The notes under the pieces were generated by a model. The model was not told the origin of the DNA and searched no databases. It saw nothing but the letters and a program-made list of their open reading frames with translations. Made by a program: the position numbers and the translations under genes. This document shows positions 1 through 11,028 of a stretch of DNA of 64,000 nucleotides, piece after piece. Where the stretch lies: positions 75,205,358 through 75,269,357 of the forward strand of contig CAMTDV010000019.1 of NCBI GenBank assembly GCA_947069175.1, read 5' to 3'. Numbering within the stretch: the stretch's first letter is position 1; every line of letters begins with the position of its first letter. The DNA is from Scalesia atractyloides (lineage: Eukaryota; Streptophyta; Magnoliopsida; Asterales; Asteraceae).

Positions 1-131
1 AGCTCTAGTTCTTCTTCGTCCACTTGGTCATAATCTCCTGCCGTCATTTCAGGATTTCCAATTTTACCGGCTACAAGACTTTCGTATGGCTCCAGAATAG
101 TGGCGAGAAGAGACATATGTTGTTTAGCGAC

Positions 132-1133
132 TTATTCTGAAACAACATTGTTCAAATTCACTGCGATGTTGCACTTGTATACATTCTGGTCAGAATTTGT
201 TTGTTGATTCTGATTAGCTTGACTTTGATAAGATGAATTTGAACCAGTGCTTGAAAACGAACTTTGTGGACTCTGATCATAATGAGGTGATTGACTTTGG
301 TTCTGTGGAGAAGCATTCATGTTCGCACTAAACGTTGTCCCAATTTTCGGACTTGAAATGTTGTCTTGCATTCCGCTTTTGTAGTACAACCCAACGTCTT
401 GAACTACATTAGCATTCTTTGACTTTGCAATCTTCAAGAGTTCCATTTCATGACCTTCGAGTTTATCGATAAATGTTGACAACTTGAAGAATTCCCATTT
501 ATCGCTTTCCTTTAGAACCATTAGATAAGTAGTCCACTCTCCATCTGGTAGAGCGTCTGCAAGCTTGTCGATGTATTCTTGTTCCGTCTTCTCGAGACCG
601 TGTCTTCGCATTTGGACTTTAAGATGACAGAAGCGTTCAATCATCTGCTTCATGGTCTCTCCCTTCAGCATGTAGAAGATATCGAACTCTTTCATAATGA
701 GAGCTTTCTTGCTTTTGATCATCTCCGCACTTCCTTGATACTTCTTTTCAAGTGAGAGCCAGAGATCTCTTGCAGTTGTGTATTCCGGTAGCAAGACGAG
801 AATATCTTCTTTGACGGATTGTTGGATAAGACTGATCATGTTTTTCTCAGCAATGTATTCTTCTTTCCGAACCGTCGAGTAATTGTACTTCTCAAGAACT
901 TGCTGATGTTCATCCGCCGGAACAGTGTAACCTCTTTCAATCGACACCCAGCCTGCGAAATGCATGGCTTGAACCCAATATGTAAATTTCTCTCTCCATG
1001 CTTCATACTCGTCCATGCTCATTAGCTTGGGCGGTTTGACAGTCGTGCCCATTTTGTTATCAAGATTGACTTGATGAATCACGTTGGCGTTTTGACGAAC
1101 TAGCTCCGAACATAAAAGCTCTTTGTATATCAT
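132..1133 (-). CDS. Copia gag polyprotein (UBN2 type)
   Basis: An uninterrupted 333-codon ORF. The start follows a 676-nt leader. Residues about 30-60 have the N-terminal Copia Gag look (KPPKLMSMDEYEAWREKFTY), followed by the helical capsid-like region typical of the UBN2/Retrotran_gag_2 family (ARDLWLSLEKKYQG; later MIERFCHLKVQMRRHG). The last 80 residues are low complexity, rich in S, Q and N. No CCHC knuckle is seen before the stop, so the nucleocapsid and pol part would be in a further frame or beyond the window edge. Gag forms the virus-like particle that packages element RNA in the cytoplasm. It is the only long intact retrotransposon ORF in the left third of the window, suggesting this element is younger than its gypsy host. 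Confidence 0.88.
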   Translation of the reverse strand: MIYKELLCSELVRQNANVIHQVNLDNKMGTTVKPPKLMSMDEYEAWREKFTYWVQAMHFAGWVSIERGYTVPADEHQQVLEKYNYSTVRKEEYIAEKNMISLIQQSVKEDILVLLPEYTTARDLWLSLEKKYQGSAEMIKSKKALIMKEFDIFYMLKGETMKQMIERFCHLKVQMRRHGLEKTEQEYIDKLADALPDGEWTTYLMVLKESDKWEFFKLSTFIDKLEGHEMELLKIAKSKNANVVQDVGLYYKSGMQDNISSPKIGTTFSANMNASPQNQSQSPHYDQSPQSSFSSTGSNSSYQSQANQNQQTNSDQNVYKCNIAVNLNNVVSE

Positions 1134-1200
1134 CCATCGTGAATAACGAGACGTGTACGCTGAAAATACTCAAAAACTTTTGAAAATGTTAGAAATACTA

Positions 1201-1580
1201 CAAGTTCGGTCGAACTTGTAGTTTGGAATGAAGAATTCTTGATTTTGTCACAAGTTCGGTCGAACTTGTGACTTTTGATTTGAAAATTTTCACTTGATCT
1301 TCGGCCGAACTTGAGACACAAACAACCAGATCTTCGAGCGAACTTGCTAACAAGAATTTGATGAAACACTAGTAAGTTCGGGCGAACTTACTCAAAAATT
1401 TCCTTGATATTACACAAGTTCGATCGAACATGTTATAAAATCAGTGAAAGATTAGTAACTTCGAGCGAACTTGATCAAGATTTTCTCAAAAACCACTCAA
1501 GTTCGAGCGTACTTGCAAAAATCACTTGAAAAGTGATGTTTTAGACCAAGTTCGACCGAACATGGTTAAACAAGTTCGAT
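1201..1580. repeat. Regularly spaced 18-bp palindromes in Copia A leader
   Basis: Near-identical copies of CAAGTTCGNNCGAACTTG begin at about 1201, 1251, 1296, 1329, 1373, 1415, 1456, 1498 and 1547, with a half copy at 1570. Start-to-start distance is mostly 41-50 bp (one gap of 33). The two central bases vary while the arms are largely kept. Each copy could form a short hairpin in the RNA leader between primer-binding site and gag. More copies lie in the LTR. The spacers look unrelated, so this is not an ordinary tandem repeat. Confidence 0.85.
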
Positions 1581-1809
1581 GAAAATGTTTTGGAAATCAT
1601 GGTTTTTTCAAAATTTTGACATCAATTTGATTGATTTTGGCTCCAATCTTTCAAGGGTTTATCTTTGTTGTATTTTACATGATATATTCAAATTTGAAAA
1701 TATTTTGACCTTGAATTCTTCATTTTATGTTCAAAAGTTAAGAAAAATAGAAGAATGGAGATGAAATAGAAGTGTTCTTGTCTTGATACTATCAAATCAG
1801 GCTGTTGTA

Positions 1810-1821
1810 GCTCTGATACCA
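1810..1821 (-). other. Primer-binding site (initiator tRNA-Met)
   Basis: TGGTATCAGAGC on the minus strand, the standard plant Copia primer-binding site complementary to the 3' end of initiator tRNA-Met, two bases after the LTR end. It fixes both the LTR boundary and the element's orientation. Confidence 0.92.
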
Positions 1822-1823
1822 CT

Positions 1824-2223
1824 TGTAAGACCGATCCTCGATGCTAAGGAACCTAAATTTGATATCTAACGTCCATAATAGCGGAAATATTACATCGTGT
1901 TTACCAATAGACAAGATTTAATCAGTTAATCATCAGTTTTATTGATCAAACGTTCTGGTTACAAACTGACAGAGCTTCGCCTCCAGAATGCCAAAGTTAC
2001 AAATGAGGAGCACTAGCTAGGTATTTATAGACATGCAAGTTCGCCCGGAGACACCTAAGTTCGCCCGAACTTGCCTTAGCAAGTTCGGCCGAACTTGGCT
2101 ATACATGAAAGTCATCGGGGAACTTGCTTACATTTTACATAAATACTTCATTCACCTAGTCTATTCAGCTCTATACTATACAGACTCGATATAAGACTAA
2201 GACATAGACATTATGCACCAACA
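1824..2223 (-). repeat. 5' LTR of Copia A
   Basis: A 400-bp LTR with TG...CA ends in minus orientation. The 5' end is fixed by the junction with gypsy coding sequence at 2223/2224 and the 3' end by the primer-binding site 2 nt beyond. It holds three copies of the short palindrome CAAGTTCGNNCGAACTTG, or half of it, at about 2036, 2056 and 2080; the same motif fills the leader. A TATA box lies at 2022-2029. Confidence 0.88.
2022..2029 (-). promoter_or_regulatory. TATA box in Copia A LTR
   Basis: Reads TATAAATA on the minus strand, inside the LTR and about 200 bp from its 3' end, the usual place for the Pol II promoter that starts the genomic RNA. Assigned from sequence and position only. Confidence 0.6.
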
Positions 2224-2226
2224 CTT

Positions 2227-4249
2227 ACTAACCAAATGCCATTGTTCACGCCAGCAGCGCGGCGACCAATCCAAGAAAATGTCCGAAGGGAAGATGGCCA
2301 GACGACAACATACGACGAAACAGAAAGTGAGCGCCAGACTCAGTCCCACGCCGCAAAACTCCCGTCAACAGCCGGCTAGGGCCGCACAACATTAACAATG
2401 AATGGGGGGCGACACTGACGAAAATGATCAAACCTACCACCCAGATGAGACGTCATCCGTCTTCAGTCGGCTGCAAAAAAACCATGAGTCTTACAGGCCA
2501 AGAAGGCGTGTAGTCTACGATGAATCTGCCGAACACGACTACAACTTGGTTTACCAGCCAGCAGCAGCAGCTGAGGAATCAAAATTTACAAGGGCAATAG
2601 CCGTCGCGCCATTAGAAAAAGCAAAACTGCCGCAAATGGTAGGGAAATTCAATGGTTTAACAGATCCGGATGACCATATTCAAGTGTTTACAAGCGTGGT
2701 GTGCTAGGCGCATGGACGGTGCCAATGTGGTGTCACTTATTCGTCCAAACTCTCACGCGAGCTGCTCGCGCATGGTTCGACAGCCTCCCTGCGGGCAGAA
2801 TCAAGTCTTAGCCCGATTTCCAAGAAAAGTTCTTGGCACATTTCAGCCAACAGAGGAGATACAAGCATGACACGTCCGAGGTGATGAACATTTGGAGACG
2901 CGACAACGAGGGTCTCGAAGATTTCATCACACGCTTCAACAAAGAGTGCCTAGAGATAGGAAACGTGAGCGAAGACCTAATGCACGCTCATTTCAAAAGG
3001 CTATTCGATGCGACACGTTGATAAGAACGATCACCGGCAAAGACGGAATGCCCGAAGAGTGGGACAAACTGATGGCTGCTGCGACGGTAGTCGCGCAAAC
3101 CGAAGAATCGTTGATGGGTAACAGATCGACTCACCGTTCAGATGATCGATACTCAAGAACACCACATACGACTCCAGTAGACGCGACAGGAGAAACAAAG
3201 TGCCAAACTGGAGAGTTCACAGATCAAGCGACTACGACATGCGCTCAACAACCGAAAATGACCAACAGCGCGACACAGGGCTGTTCATGAGTCGAGCCGA
3301 GCCGAGCCAAGCAAAGCTCGGGCTCGACTCGATTATAAACCGAGCTGGCTCGACTCGGCTCCGATTTGAAACCGAGCTGAAAATCTAAGCTCGGGCTCGG
3401 CTTGGTTTTAAACCGAGCTAGCTCGGCTCGGCTTGGTTTGGCTCGATTTTATAAAGAAAAATCAATACATACCTCTTAAAATCAGTAACCCAAAATATTA
3501 TTCAATACTTTAAAAGAATATATTCTAAATAAGTTCCACCTAATATATTACAAACCAAAATCAAGATCAACAATGCAAAATAAGTTTTAATTTCAATGAA
3601 ATATAAAATTAGTTCATTAGTATGGTATTCAACCTTCAAATATGCCATAGATATCAAATTACAAACCTATATACATGTAAAAATTAGTCAGTTTTTTGTA
3701 ATATATTATAGTGTATATAAAATTAAAATTTATTATAAGTAAAATAATCCGAGCTAAACTGAGCCGAGCTACAAAGCGAGCCAAACCGAGCCAACTCGGC
3801 TTGTTACGAGCCGAGCCGAGCTAGCTCACTTTCTAACCGAGCCGAGCTGGCTCGGCTCACTTTTAAACCTAGCCATATCGAGCGAGCTTTTTCCGAGCTA
3901 AATCCGAGCGAGCTTCGAGCGAGCTCCGAGCCGCGAGCTTTTTGAACAGCCCTAGCGCGACATACCAAGGTACCGCGGCGAAGACGCGCGCACAACGATT
4001 GAGAGAATCGGGTACAGAAGGGCAATGAAAAACGAGAATAGAGATAGGCATTGGACTCCATTGTCCAAAACACCTGAAGGAGGTCCTCATGACAGAGAAT
4101 GTCAACTTCAAAGCGCCTCCACAAATGACGAACAAGAAGGGTCAAGATCCAACCTGTATTGTGAGTTTCACAAGGATACGGGGCATCGAACTGATGACTG
4201 CATCTCTTTGCGGGTGGAGATAGAGAAAACACTAAAGAGCGCAAGCTAA
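2227..4249 (+). pseudogene. Tat-type gag, frameshifted and split by a MITE
   Basis: Gag of the gypsy element. Its N-terminal part is lost under Copia A. Recognisable capsid motifs are KLPQMVGKFNGLTDPDDHIQ near 2620-2690, and a DFITRFNKECLEIG-like stretch near 2920-2960. At least three frame changes occur between 2700 and 3020. After the MITE (3276-3954) the C-terminus continues and carries a nucleocapsid-like knuckle, CEFHKDTGHRTDDC (CX2HX4HX4C spacing), at about 4160-4200, then a stop near 4249. Removing the MITE and one copy of its 8-bp duplication restores continuity of the region but not of the frame. Confidence 0.82.
3276..3954. mobile_element. hAT-type MITE with GAGCCGAGC subterminal repeats
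   Basis: Terminal inverted repeats CAGGGCTGTTCA and TGAACAGCCCTA, flanked by the 8-bp duplication GCGCGACA (3268-3275 and 3955-3962). Eight-base duplications and CAGGG/TAGGG ends indicate hAT. The 679-bp element has no ORF of note; its ends are packed with GAGCCGAGC/GCTCGGCTC repeats in opposite orientation, the middle is AT-rich. It would be mobilised by a transposase supplied elsewhere. Confidence 0.93.
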
Positions 4250-4257
4250 GCCACATA

Positions 4258-4935
4258 GTGAAGAACGTCTGCAAAGACACGCGGCAATTGCAACACCGCG
4301 AGGAAAACAACCAGAAGAAGGTGCGACGTTTAGAAACACACATGGTGGAAGAACGATCGAAACGTTGGCACGCAGACATTAAAGGAAAAAGGCCAAGTAA
4401 TGAATCATGGCGCGAACAACAAGTGATTTTCCCAGTGGTAAAAGGGGGACCCCACGCCACTCGACCCATAGTAGTCATGGGGATATTCGGACATTATGAA
4501 ACAGAGTACATGTTCATCGACCTGGGCAACACATCAGACATCATTTACGAACAATGCTTCAACCAGCTCGACCAGGAAGATAAAGCGAGATTAGAACCAG
4601 TTGACTGCCTGTTGTCTGGTTTCTGTAATGAAACTGTTTTCCCGCTGGGTCAAATGTCATTCCCAGTCACGTTGGGTGACGGAGAAAAGTCAAGAACAGT
4701 CGAAGTCACGTTCATGGTCATGCCAGCTAATTCCCGCCATGATGTACTGCTGGGAAGAGAAACACAAGGACGGCTACACATGATAGTATCCCCATCACAT
4801 TCAGCAATAGGATTCCCTACTCAAGGGGGAATCGCACTCATTTATTCCAAGAAGGAGGTAATGACGATAGAGGATGCGCCGCCACCAAAGAAAACCAAGC
4901 ATCGGCTAGCAATGAGCAAGAAAAGTGGGTGCTAA
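4258..4935 (+). pseudogene. Tat-type aspartic protease region
   Basis: A 225-codon ORF with a retropepsin-like domain. The strand before the flap reads PIVVMGIFGHYETEYMFID, and the second half has the HDVLLGRETQGRL motif usual for this family. The expected catalytic D-T/S-G triplet is replaced by DLG at the FIDLGNTSDIIY segment, so the enzyme is probably inactive even though this stretch is open. In an active element it would cleave Gag-Pol during particle maturation. The frame ends with a stop at about 4935 and does not continue into RT. Confidence 0.8.
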
Positions 4936-5025
4936 ATCGGAAATACCCAGAACAGACCCGTAACGCTAGGGCCCGCGATGTCAGATAATATCCGGAGCTT
5001 CTTGAAGCAACTATAATTCCGCAAT

Positions 5026-6880
5026 TTGGATATCTTCGCCTGGACCCCAGCTGACATGATCGGGGTCCCGCGCGATATTGCTGAACATTGCTTAAATACC
5101 TTCCCCGTAGTTGAACCAAAAGTCCAAAGGAAGCGGAGCCTAGTATAGGCGAAAATAAAAGCAATGAATGAGTAAGTTTAAGAATTATTAGAAGCCGGGA
5201 TCCTACGCGAGGTAAGATACCAGACGTGGGTAGCCAACCCATCATGGTAGAAAAAGCAAGTGGCGAATGGCGCATGTGTATCGATTACAAAGACCTGAAC
5301 AAGGCATGTCCGAAAGATTGCTATTCCTTGCTAGAAATAGATAAAAAGATCGATTCGCTGGCACCATTCAGATGGAAGTGTTTCTTAAGACTGCTACAAA
5401 GGATATCATCAAATACAAATGGCGCTCAAAGACGATGATAAGACGGCTTTTAGAACTGAGATGGGTATCTTCTGTTACACCAAGATGCCATTTGGATTCG
5501 CAACGCTGGGGCTATATACCAGCGCCTAATGGATAAAAGCTTCGGAGAAGATATAAGCAAGCACATAGAGGTGTACATGGATGATCTGGTAATAATGAGC
5601 CCGGAGGAGGACCAGATGTTGAAAGACGTTGAAAAGACTTTCAAGTCCTTAAGAAGTGTGAACATGAAATTGAATCCGAGCAAGTGCTCATTTGGAATGG
5701 AGGAAGGGAAATTCCTTGGATTCATGGTTACGAAGGGTGGTTTCAAGGTAAATCCCGAAAAAATCCAAGCCATCAAAAGAATGCCCTCACCAAGAAACGT
5801 CAAAGAGATGCAAAGATTGGCCGGCAGGCTAGCCGCGCTGAATCATTTCTTAGCAAATCACGCCGCAAAATCTTTTCTGTTCATAAGCACGCTCCGGAAT
5901 TGCGTAAAACAGAAAGAATTTAAATGGACGCCGGAGGCCGAGGTCGCCTTTAAAGAGATGAAAGAACGTCTGATGCATCTGCCAATGCTAACGGCGCCAT
6001 TCAAAAAAGAACCCCTACTACTACACTTGTCCGCGTCAGAGAAAGCAGTCGGCGCAGCGTTAGTTGTGGAAAGAAGTACGGTGCAAACTCCAATTTACTA
6101 CGTGAGCAGGATGCTGAAAGACCCAGAAACACGTTATTCAATCATGGAAAAGCTTGTCTTAGCTTTAGTTCACGCATTACGAAGGCTGCGGAGATACTTC
6201 GCAGACCACGTCATACACGTCTTGACAAACTATCACATCGGGACTATACTAAAGAAGCCAGAAATATCGGGAAGACTAGCAAAATGGGCGATCAAATTGG
6301 GGGGACACAAAATTGTGTGCCGCCCGCGCCCAGCAATCAAGGGACAAATCCTCGCGGACTTCACAACAGAGGTGCCAGAAGGAAAACTCCCAGAATGTAG
6401 TTACGTCGAATCCACAACAAAAAGGGAAGGAGAAACCTGGCTACTATATACTAACGGAGCTTCAAATGAAGACGGTGCACGGGCAGGATTGAGGTTGGTC
6501 AGCCTGGAGAAAAGCGAGTTCACTTACGCCATACGGCTAAATTTCAAGAGCACGAACAATGAGGCAGAGTATGAAGCTTTCCTAGCAGGTTTAAGGTTAG
6601 CAACAAAGTGGGGGCAAAGCATTTGCAAGCGCATGTCGGCTCCTTATTGGTGGCAGGGCAAATTAATGGTCTATATGATGCCAAGGGAGAAACAATGATA
6701 TTGTACCTAGAGCAAGCTAAACAATTAATTCAGAGGTTTCAAAGCGTTAAGGTCGTACACATTAACAGGAGGGAAAACAAACCAGCAGATGCACTAAGCA
6801 AGTTAGCAGCAACCACTTTTGAACATCTCGCGAAAGACGTCAGGATCGAGGTACTAAAAAAACCATCTGTCCCTTTGAGG
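5026..6880 (+). pseudogene. Reverse transcriptase, RNase H and second RNase H-like domain
   Basis: The RT entry motif FAWTPADMIGVPRDIAEHC is near 5035-5090 in one frame; WRMCIDYKDLNKACPKDCYS is near 5265-5320 in another; the catalytic box reads YMDDLVIMSP near 5575. From 5529 to 6698 a 389-codon ORF covers the RT thumb, the connection, and a first RNase H region (LLLHLSASEKAVGAALV). A second RNase H-like domain follows, with LYTNGAS where the family normally has a catalytic aspartate (D to N here), and shifts frame at about 6610 into ENKPADALSKLA. Two RNase H domains identify the Tat branch. At least three frame breaks make it inactive. Confidence 0.85.
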
Positions 6881-6894
6881 CAGGTGAATGTGGT

Positions 6895-8147
6895 GGAAAT
6901 AGGGCCGCCATCATGGATGACTCCGATCATGCAGTATCTACAAAACGGCTCTCTGCCAGCGAACAAGGCGGAGGCGCGCAAGGTTCTGAACAAGGCGCTC
7001 CAATACCAAATGGAAGATGGCGTCCTGTATCGACGGTCATACCTGGGACCACTCCTGCGATGTGTAGACCCCCAAGACGCCGAGTACTTGATACGAGAAA
7101 TACATGAAGGGATCTGAGGGATCCACGCGGGACCGCGAATGGTCGTGGCAAAAATAATGAATGCAGAGTATTATTGGCCAGGAATGCATTTGGAAGCAGT
7201 ACGTGAGCTGCGCAAATGTGATTCGTTCCAGACACACGCGCCGAAAACGCTGAGACCCAAGAACGATCTCATCCCAGTCTCAACGGCATGGCCTTTTTCA
7301 GCAATGGAGCATAGATATGGTGGGTCCTTTCCCTGATGCACCAGGCGCAGTTAAATTCGTCATCGTGGCAGTCGATTACTTTACGAAATGGGTAGAGACG
7401 AAAGCGCTAGCATTAGCGTCGGCAATGATGGTACGTAAATTTATCTGGGAACACATAATTTTCCGTTTCGGCCTACCGTTGCGCGTTGTAACAGATAACG
7501 GCACCAATTTCGCGGCGGAAGAGTTACAAGCATGGATGAAGGATTTGCATATGGAACACACCTTCTCCTCGGTCGCTCACCCGCAAGAAAACAGCCAGGT
7601 TGAAAGTGTAAACAAAAGCATCGTGGAGGGTATCAAGGCTCGCCTAGGAACCAAGCACAGGGGTTGTGTTGACGAGCTTCCAAGCATACTATAGGCTCAC
7701 CGAACTATGCCCAAGACTAGCAATGGTGAAACACCTTTTAGTTTGGTTTACGGCTCAGAGGCAGTCATCCCAGCTGAAATAGGGTTGCCCTCACCCCGAT
7801 TAATGGCTGTCAACGCGGTAAATAACGAAGAAGAACGACGCCTAGATCTCGATTTGCTCGAAGAAAGGCGCGAAAATGCCGCGATCAAAGAAGCAAAGTA
7901 CAAGTCAAAATTTGAAAAATATTACAATGCAAGGGTACGCGTCTGCACCTTTTGCTCAGGAGAATACGTGTTTCGCGACAATGAAGCCTCCAATGTATAA
8001 CACCCCAGGAAACTAGCACCCAAGTAGGAAGGCCCTTATATCATTCACGACATCCTGGGAAAGGGCGCATACAAGCTTCAAACGTTGAGTGATCAACTTG
8101 TGCCACGCACTTGGAATGCACAGCAATTACGCAAGTGCTACATGTAA
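6895..8147 (+). pseudogene. Tat-type integrase
   Basis: Begins in the ORF shared with the second RNase H (QYQMEDGVLYRRSYLGPLL) and meets a stop at about 7115. The zinc-binding HHCC part is around 7100-7260 (MVVAKIMNAEYYWPGMHLE). The DDE core lies at 7317-7694: VDYFTKWVETKAL (first D), VVTDNGTNF (second D) and QVESVNKSI (E). The C-terminal domain continues at 7707-8000 (GETPFSLVYGSEAVIPAEIG) and ends QLRKCYM, stop at 8145-8147. Stops or frame changes separate the four parts. All three catalytic residues are still readable, so decay is through frame loss rather than loss of the active site. Confidence 0.85.
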
Positions 8148-8778
8148 GCAATGCTTTTCAATTCCACGAAGGGTCGAGAACCCAATTAGGTATCACGTTT
8201 GTAATCAAAGGCCACAAGCCTATTGTCTAGTACCCCTGTAATCAAAGGCCGAAAGCCTAACGATCAATTATCGGTTTAATGGAACGATTTTCCTGCAAAT
8301 CACGATACTCGTTATAAATGCATGATAACTTTGAGTGCACGTAAAAATGTGGCAAACAAATATCGAATTCCTGTATGCACACGGAATTCGACAATAGTCA
8401 CAAGATTCAAAATTTGCCAGCCACTCATTCACACTACCTAAACAAAGTTATAAAGAAAAAGGAGAAAACATGACAGTAATTATAACAAGTACCCGCGTCG
8501 AGTAATTCAATCATGAGGCCTCACGACACGATGGCACGACAAATGAAACAACACGAGAGACGCCCGTAATTGCGCGGTTCTCAATAACTGAGAAATACAT
8601 GTCAAAGCATATACACTCACACTAACAAATCAAGGTTAACAACTTCAAGTCGAATCAAAACATTAGAATATTTCCATAGAAAGGGTGTCTCATACATCTT
8701 AACAAATTGCCAAAACAAGCTATATGAGGCACAGACGCCTTTAACAATTAAACAACTTGCCACCAGGTAACACCTAAC
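8148..8778. other. Non-coding spacer between integrase and antisense gene
   Basis: No ORF of note. It has a short duplicated phrase, GTAATCAAAGGCC, at about 8201 and 8239. It separates the convergent sense pol and antisense gene and probably holds both their 3' untranslated regions; this is inference. Confidence 0.5.
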
Positions 8779-11028
8779 CTACTCAACACCATCGCCATCA
8801 CCATCATCCCCCGCTTCATCATCATCCTCATCGTCAGAAAGGTCTATCGCTTCTGGGGGCTCGAAGATATCTTTCAATCGCGCAACATAATCATCGTGTT
8901 TTAACGCTTCAGAAACCAGTTGCATGATCGGAAGACTGAGATTATTGATCTAACTCGGGAGAGTTGAGAACAGCGTTAGCAACCTGCACCAAATAATAAC
9001 ATAGAGGAGTCAGACAGATGAAACGCAAGAACTAGAGGAACGTGAGAAGGTACAAACTTACATAAGGGATGCCATAATCCTTCAGCCATTCAGATGCATT
9101 CACAAGTGGTTCCACAGTTGCTTGAGTTTCAGAATAATTCTCCTGAGCAACATTCAACGCAGACTGGCAAACACGATGAGCCTCCTCAGCGGTATCAGCC
9201 CGTGTTTTTTCCTCAGCAACCTTTGCCTCTGTCTCATGCAGAAGACGCCGAAGCTCCACAAGTTCAGCATCCTTGCCAGCCAAGTCTCTATCACGAGAGA
9301 CGTTTGTTTCCTTCAGCTCTTCCTGTGAAGTGATGAACGTTCTAAGTTCCTCAAAATCCTTATGCAATTGAATAGACTCAAGATGAGTACGAACATGGTC
9401 CTTTTCGGCGCGTTCTTGATGGAGTTTGGCAACAGCAAGTTGAGTTTCCAACACAGAATTTGTCTTGGTTAGATCCTCGGCTTTTCCGGTCAGCTCAGCA
9501 ATGGTCTTGGAAGAAGCTTCGACGTTTTGCTTTCAATTTGTTTATCTCGTTTCGCACAACATACATCTTGCGATTATCCCGATCGCACGCCTCCTGCCAT
9601 TCAGACCGCTCCTTAGCAAGAAGAGCCTCACTAGCTTCCAATTTCTTCTTCCACCCCAACACCCCCCGTTCTTCACTCTTCCTGTCAGCTTCCAACCTGC
9701 TTTGCTCAAGGGCAAGTTCCTCCTTGGCCTTTTCAAATCTTTCATGATCAGACGACAAGCGCCGATGATAAGCCTCAACCTCAGCACGCTCCCGATACAT
9801 GTGCGCAATTCACGCATGATTCGGTGAGTAGTTGAAGCATTATTAGCATGCGCAACAACGTGTGACTGATAAAGACGCTCATGCTGACGTTGCTTCTGAA
9901 ACTTCACCTTCGCCGGAGGGAATATGCCATTCAACCACTCCCTACACTCAGGGAACTTGAGAAGTGTATCTCCTTGCTTCAACTTCCACACTGGAATGTG
10001 AATATCCCCGGCGCGAGTCTCATTATATGAACGATAATAGTGATCGCCCGGGGTATCCTCAGGTCGAATAGGGGACGGCTCCTTCTCTCTAGCACGAAAG
10101 CTGAGGGCCTTACCTTCACTACCACTAGCCTCAGTAGGAACTTCCTTAAGAATATTGCCAGAGTCCACAGGCTCATCGGTTTTACCAGCCTCTACCGGCC
10201 CGTTCGATGAAAAAAGCACATCAGTGGCAACCCCGATGGGTTGACTAGATAGCCCTGTGACTTGAACACCCGCCGGCACAGACCGGTCAACAATGGAGAA
10301 TTCACCTATACCTGATCCCAAGTCTCGCGCCTCATCCCTAACAGGTTCTTTGGGCGTAGAGCCACCAGAGGATTGGGCTTCAACATCCTTTAAAGAAGAA
10401 AACGGATCTTGATGGATAACCTGAGCAGTGTCTGGTAGCTTGAGAACAGTATCAGTGGGTGGTGCAGGCGGTTGATCTCCAGTTTTCGGAGGAATAATCT
10501 TGAACTTAATAGGAGCTTTCTTGGATTCTGCACCATAAAACAAAGCAAATCATAAAAAGAGTGACAAAGCGTGATTTCAGTTTAGCGCAATCTTGCAAGC
10601 CTTACCAGGCGAGATGGAGGTCATCAAAGAAGCAATGTCTACTTTTTTGCCGATAACTGGCTGGGAAAACACAACCTTCTTGGGAGACGATCCACCCTGA
10701 CCGCTAGACTCAGATCACGTCCGCTTAAGAGAAGGCTTCTTAATAAGCGCCGGAGGAGATTCCTCTTCATCATCAGCTGGGTTAAAAGAGGGCGCAGTAT
10801 CATGTTCAGCCGAACCAGCGTCGCAAACTCCTTTGGTCCCAGAACCACCAGCCTTGCCTGAGAAATTCAAGGCCTCAATGGAGTCAGCAACAATAATATA
10901 GTCATCCAATTGGCGCTGCTTAAAGCGACGCATACCTTGCCGAGATGCCGCGTCGAAGCAGCAGCAGGCACTTCCGTTTTAACTTCCGAAGCAACAGTTT
11001 TCTTCCTCTTGCTTTGACGTTTAGGCTT
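8779..11028 (-). pseudogene. Antisense 'gypsy-type transposase' gene of the Tat element, 3' exons
   Basis: Second half of the minus-strand gene. Exon-like pieces in order: a basic segment NQKPKRQSKRKK at about 11040-10940 ending at a GTATGC donor; RQLDDYIIVADSIEAL at 10933-10715; a piece ending SLMTSISPG before a GTAAGG donor near 10600; a long exon from about 10528 (acceptor ATGGTGCAG) with S/P/D-rich sequence then HIPVWKLKQGDTLLKFPE; coiled-coil stretches at 9800-9495 and 9454-9056 (heptads rich in E, K, L), ending at a GTAAGT donor; and a last exon from an acceptor near 8985 with an acidic tail DLSDDEDDDEAGD and stop at 8779-8781. Frameshifts near 9810 and 9500 and a stop near 10717 show decay. 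The role of this protein in Tat elements is unknown; it is not a DDE transposase despite the name. Confidence 0.72.

Larger units (their letters stand above)
1..2223 (-). mobile_element. Ty1/copia retrotransposon A, 5' part, truncated by window edge
   Basis: A minus-strand Copia element. Reading leftwards from 2223 it has a 5' LTR (2223-1824), a 2-nt gap, a primer-binding site complementary to initiator tRNA-Met, a long leader rich in short palindromes, and an intact gag ORF. Protease, integrase and RT would lie beyond the left edge. The LTR ends are TGTTGGTGCA... and ...TTACA. The LTR directly abuts Ty3/gypsy gag sequence at 2224, so this element inserted into the gypsy element. Its target-site duplication cannot be checked because the other end is outside the window. 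Confidence 0.9.

Noticed and set aside
2246..2440. Minus-strand ORF opposite gag
   Set aside because: Shadow of the gag frame; no family features.
3804..4478. 224-codon minus-strand ORF across the MITE end and gag
   Set aside because: Half of it is the GAGCC repeat of the MITE and the rest is antisense of gag/protease; it spans an insertion boundary, so it cannot be an ancestral gene.
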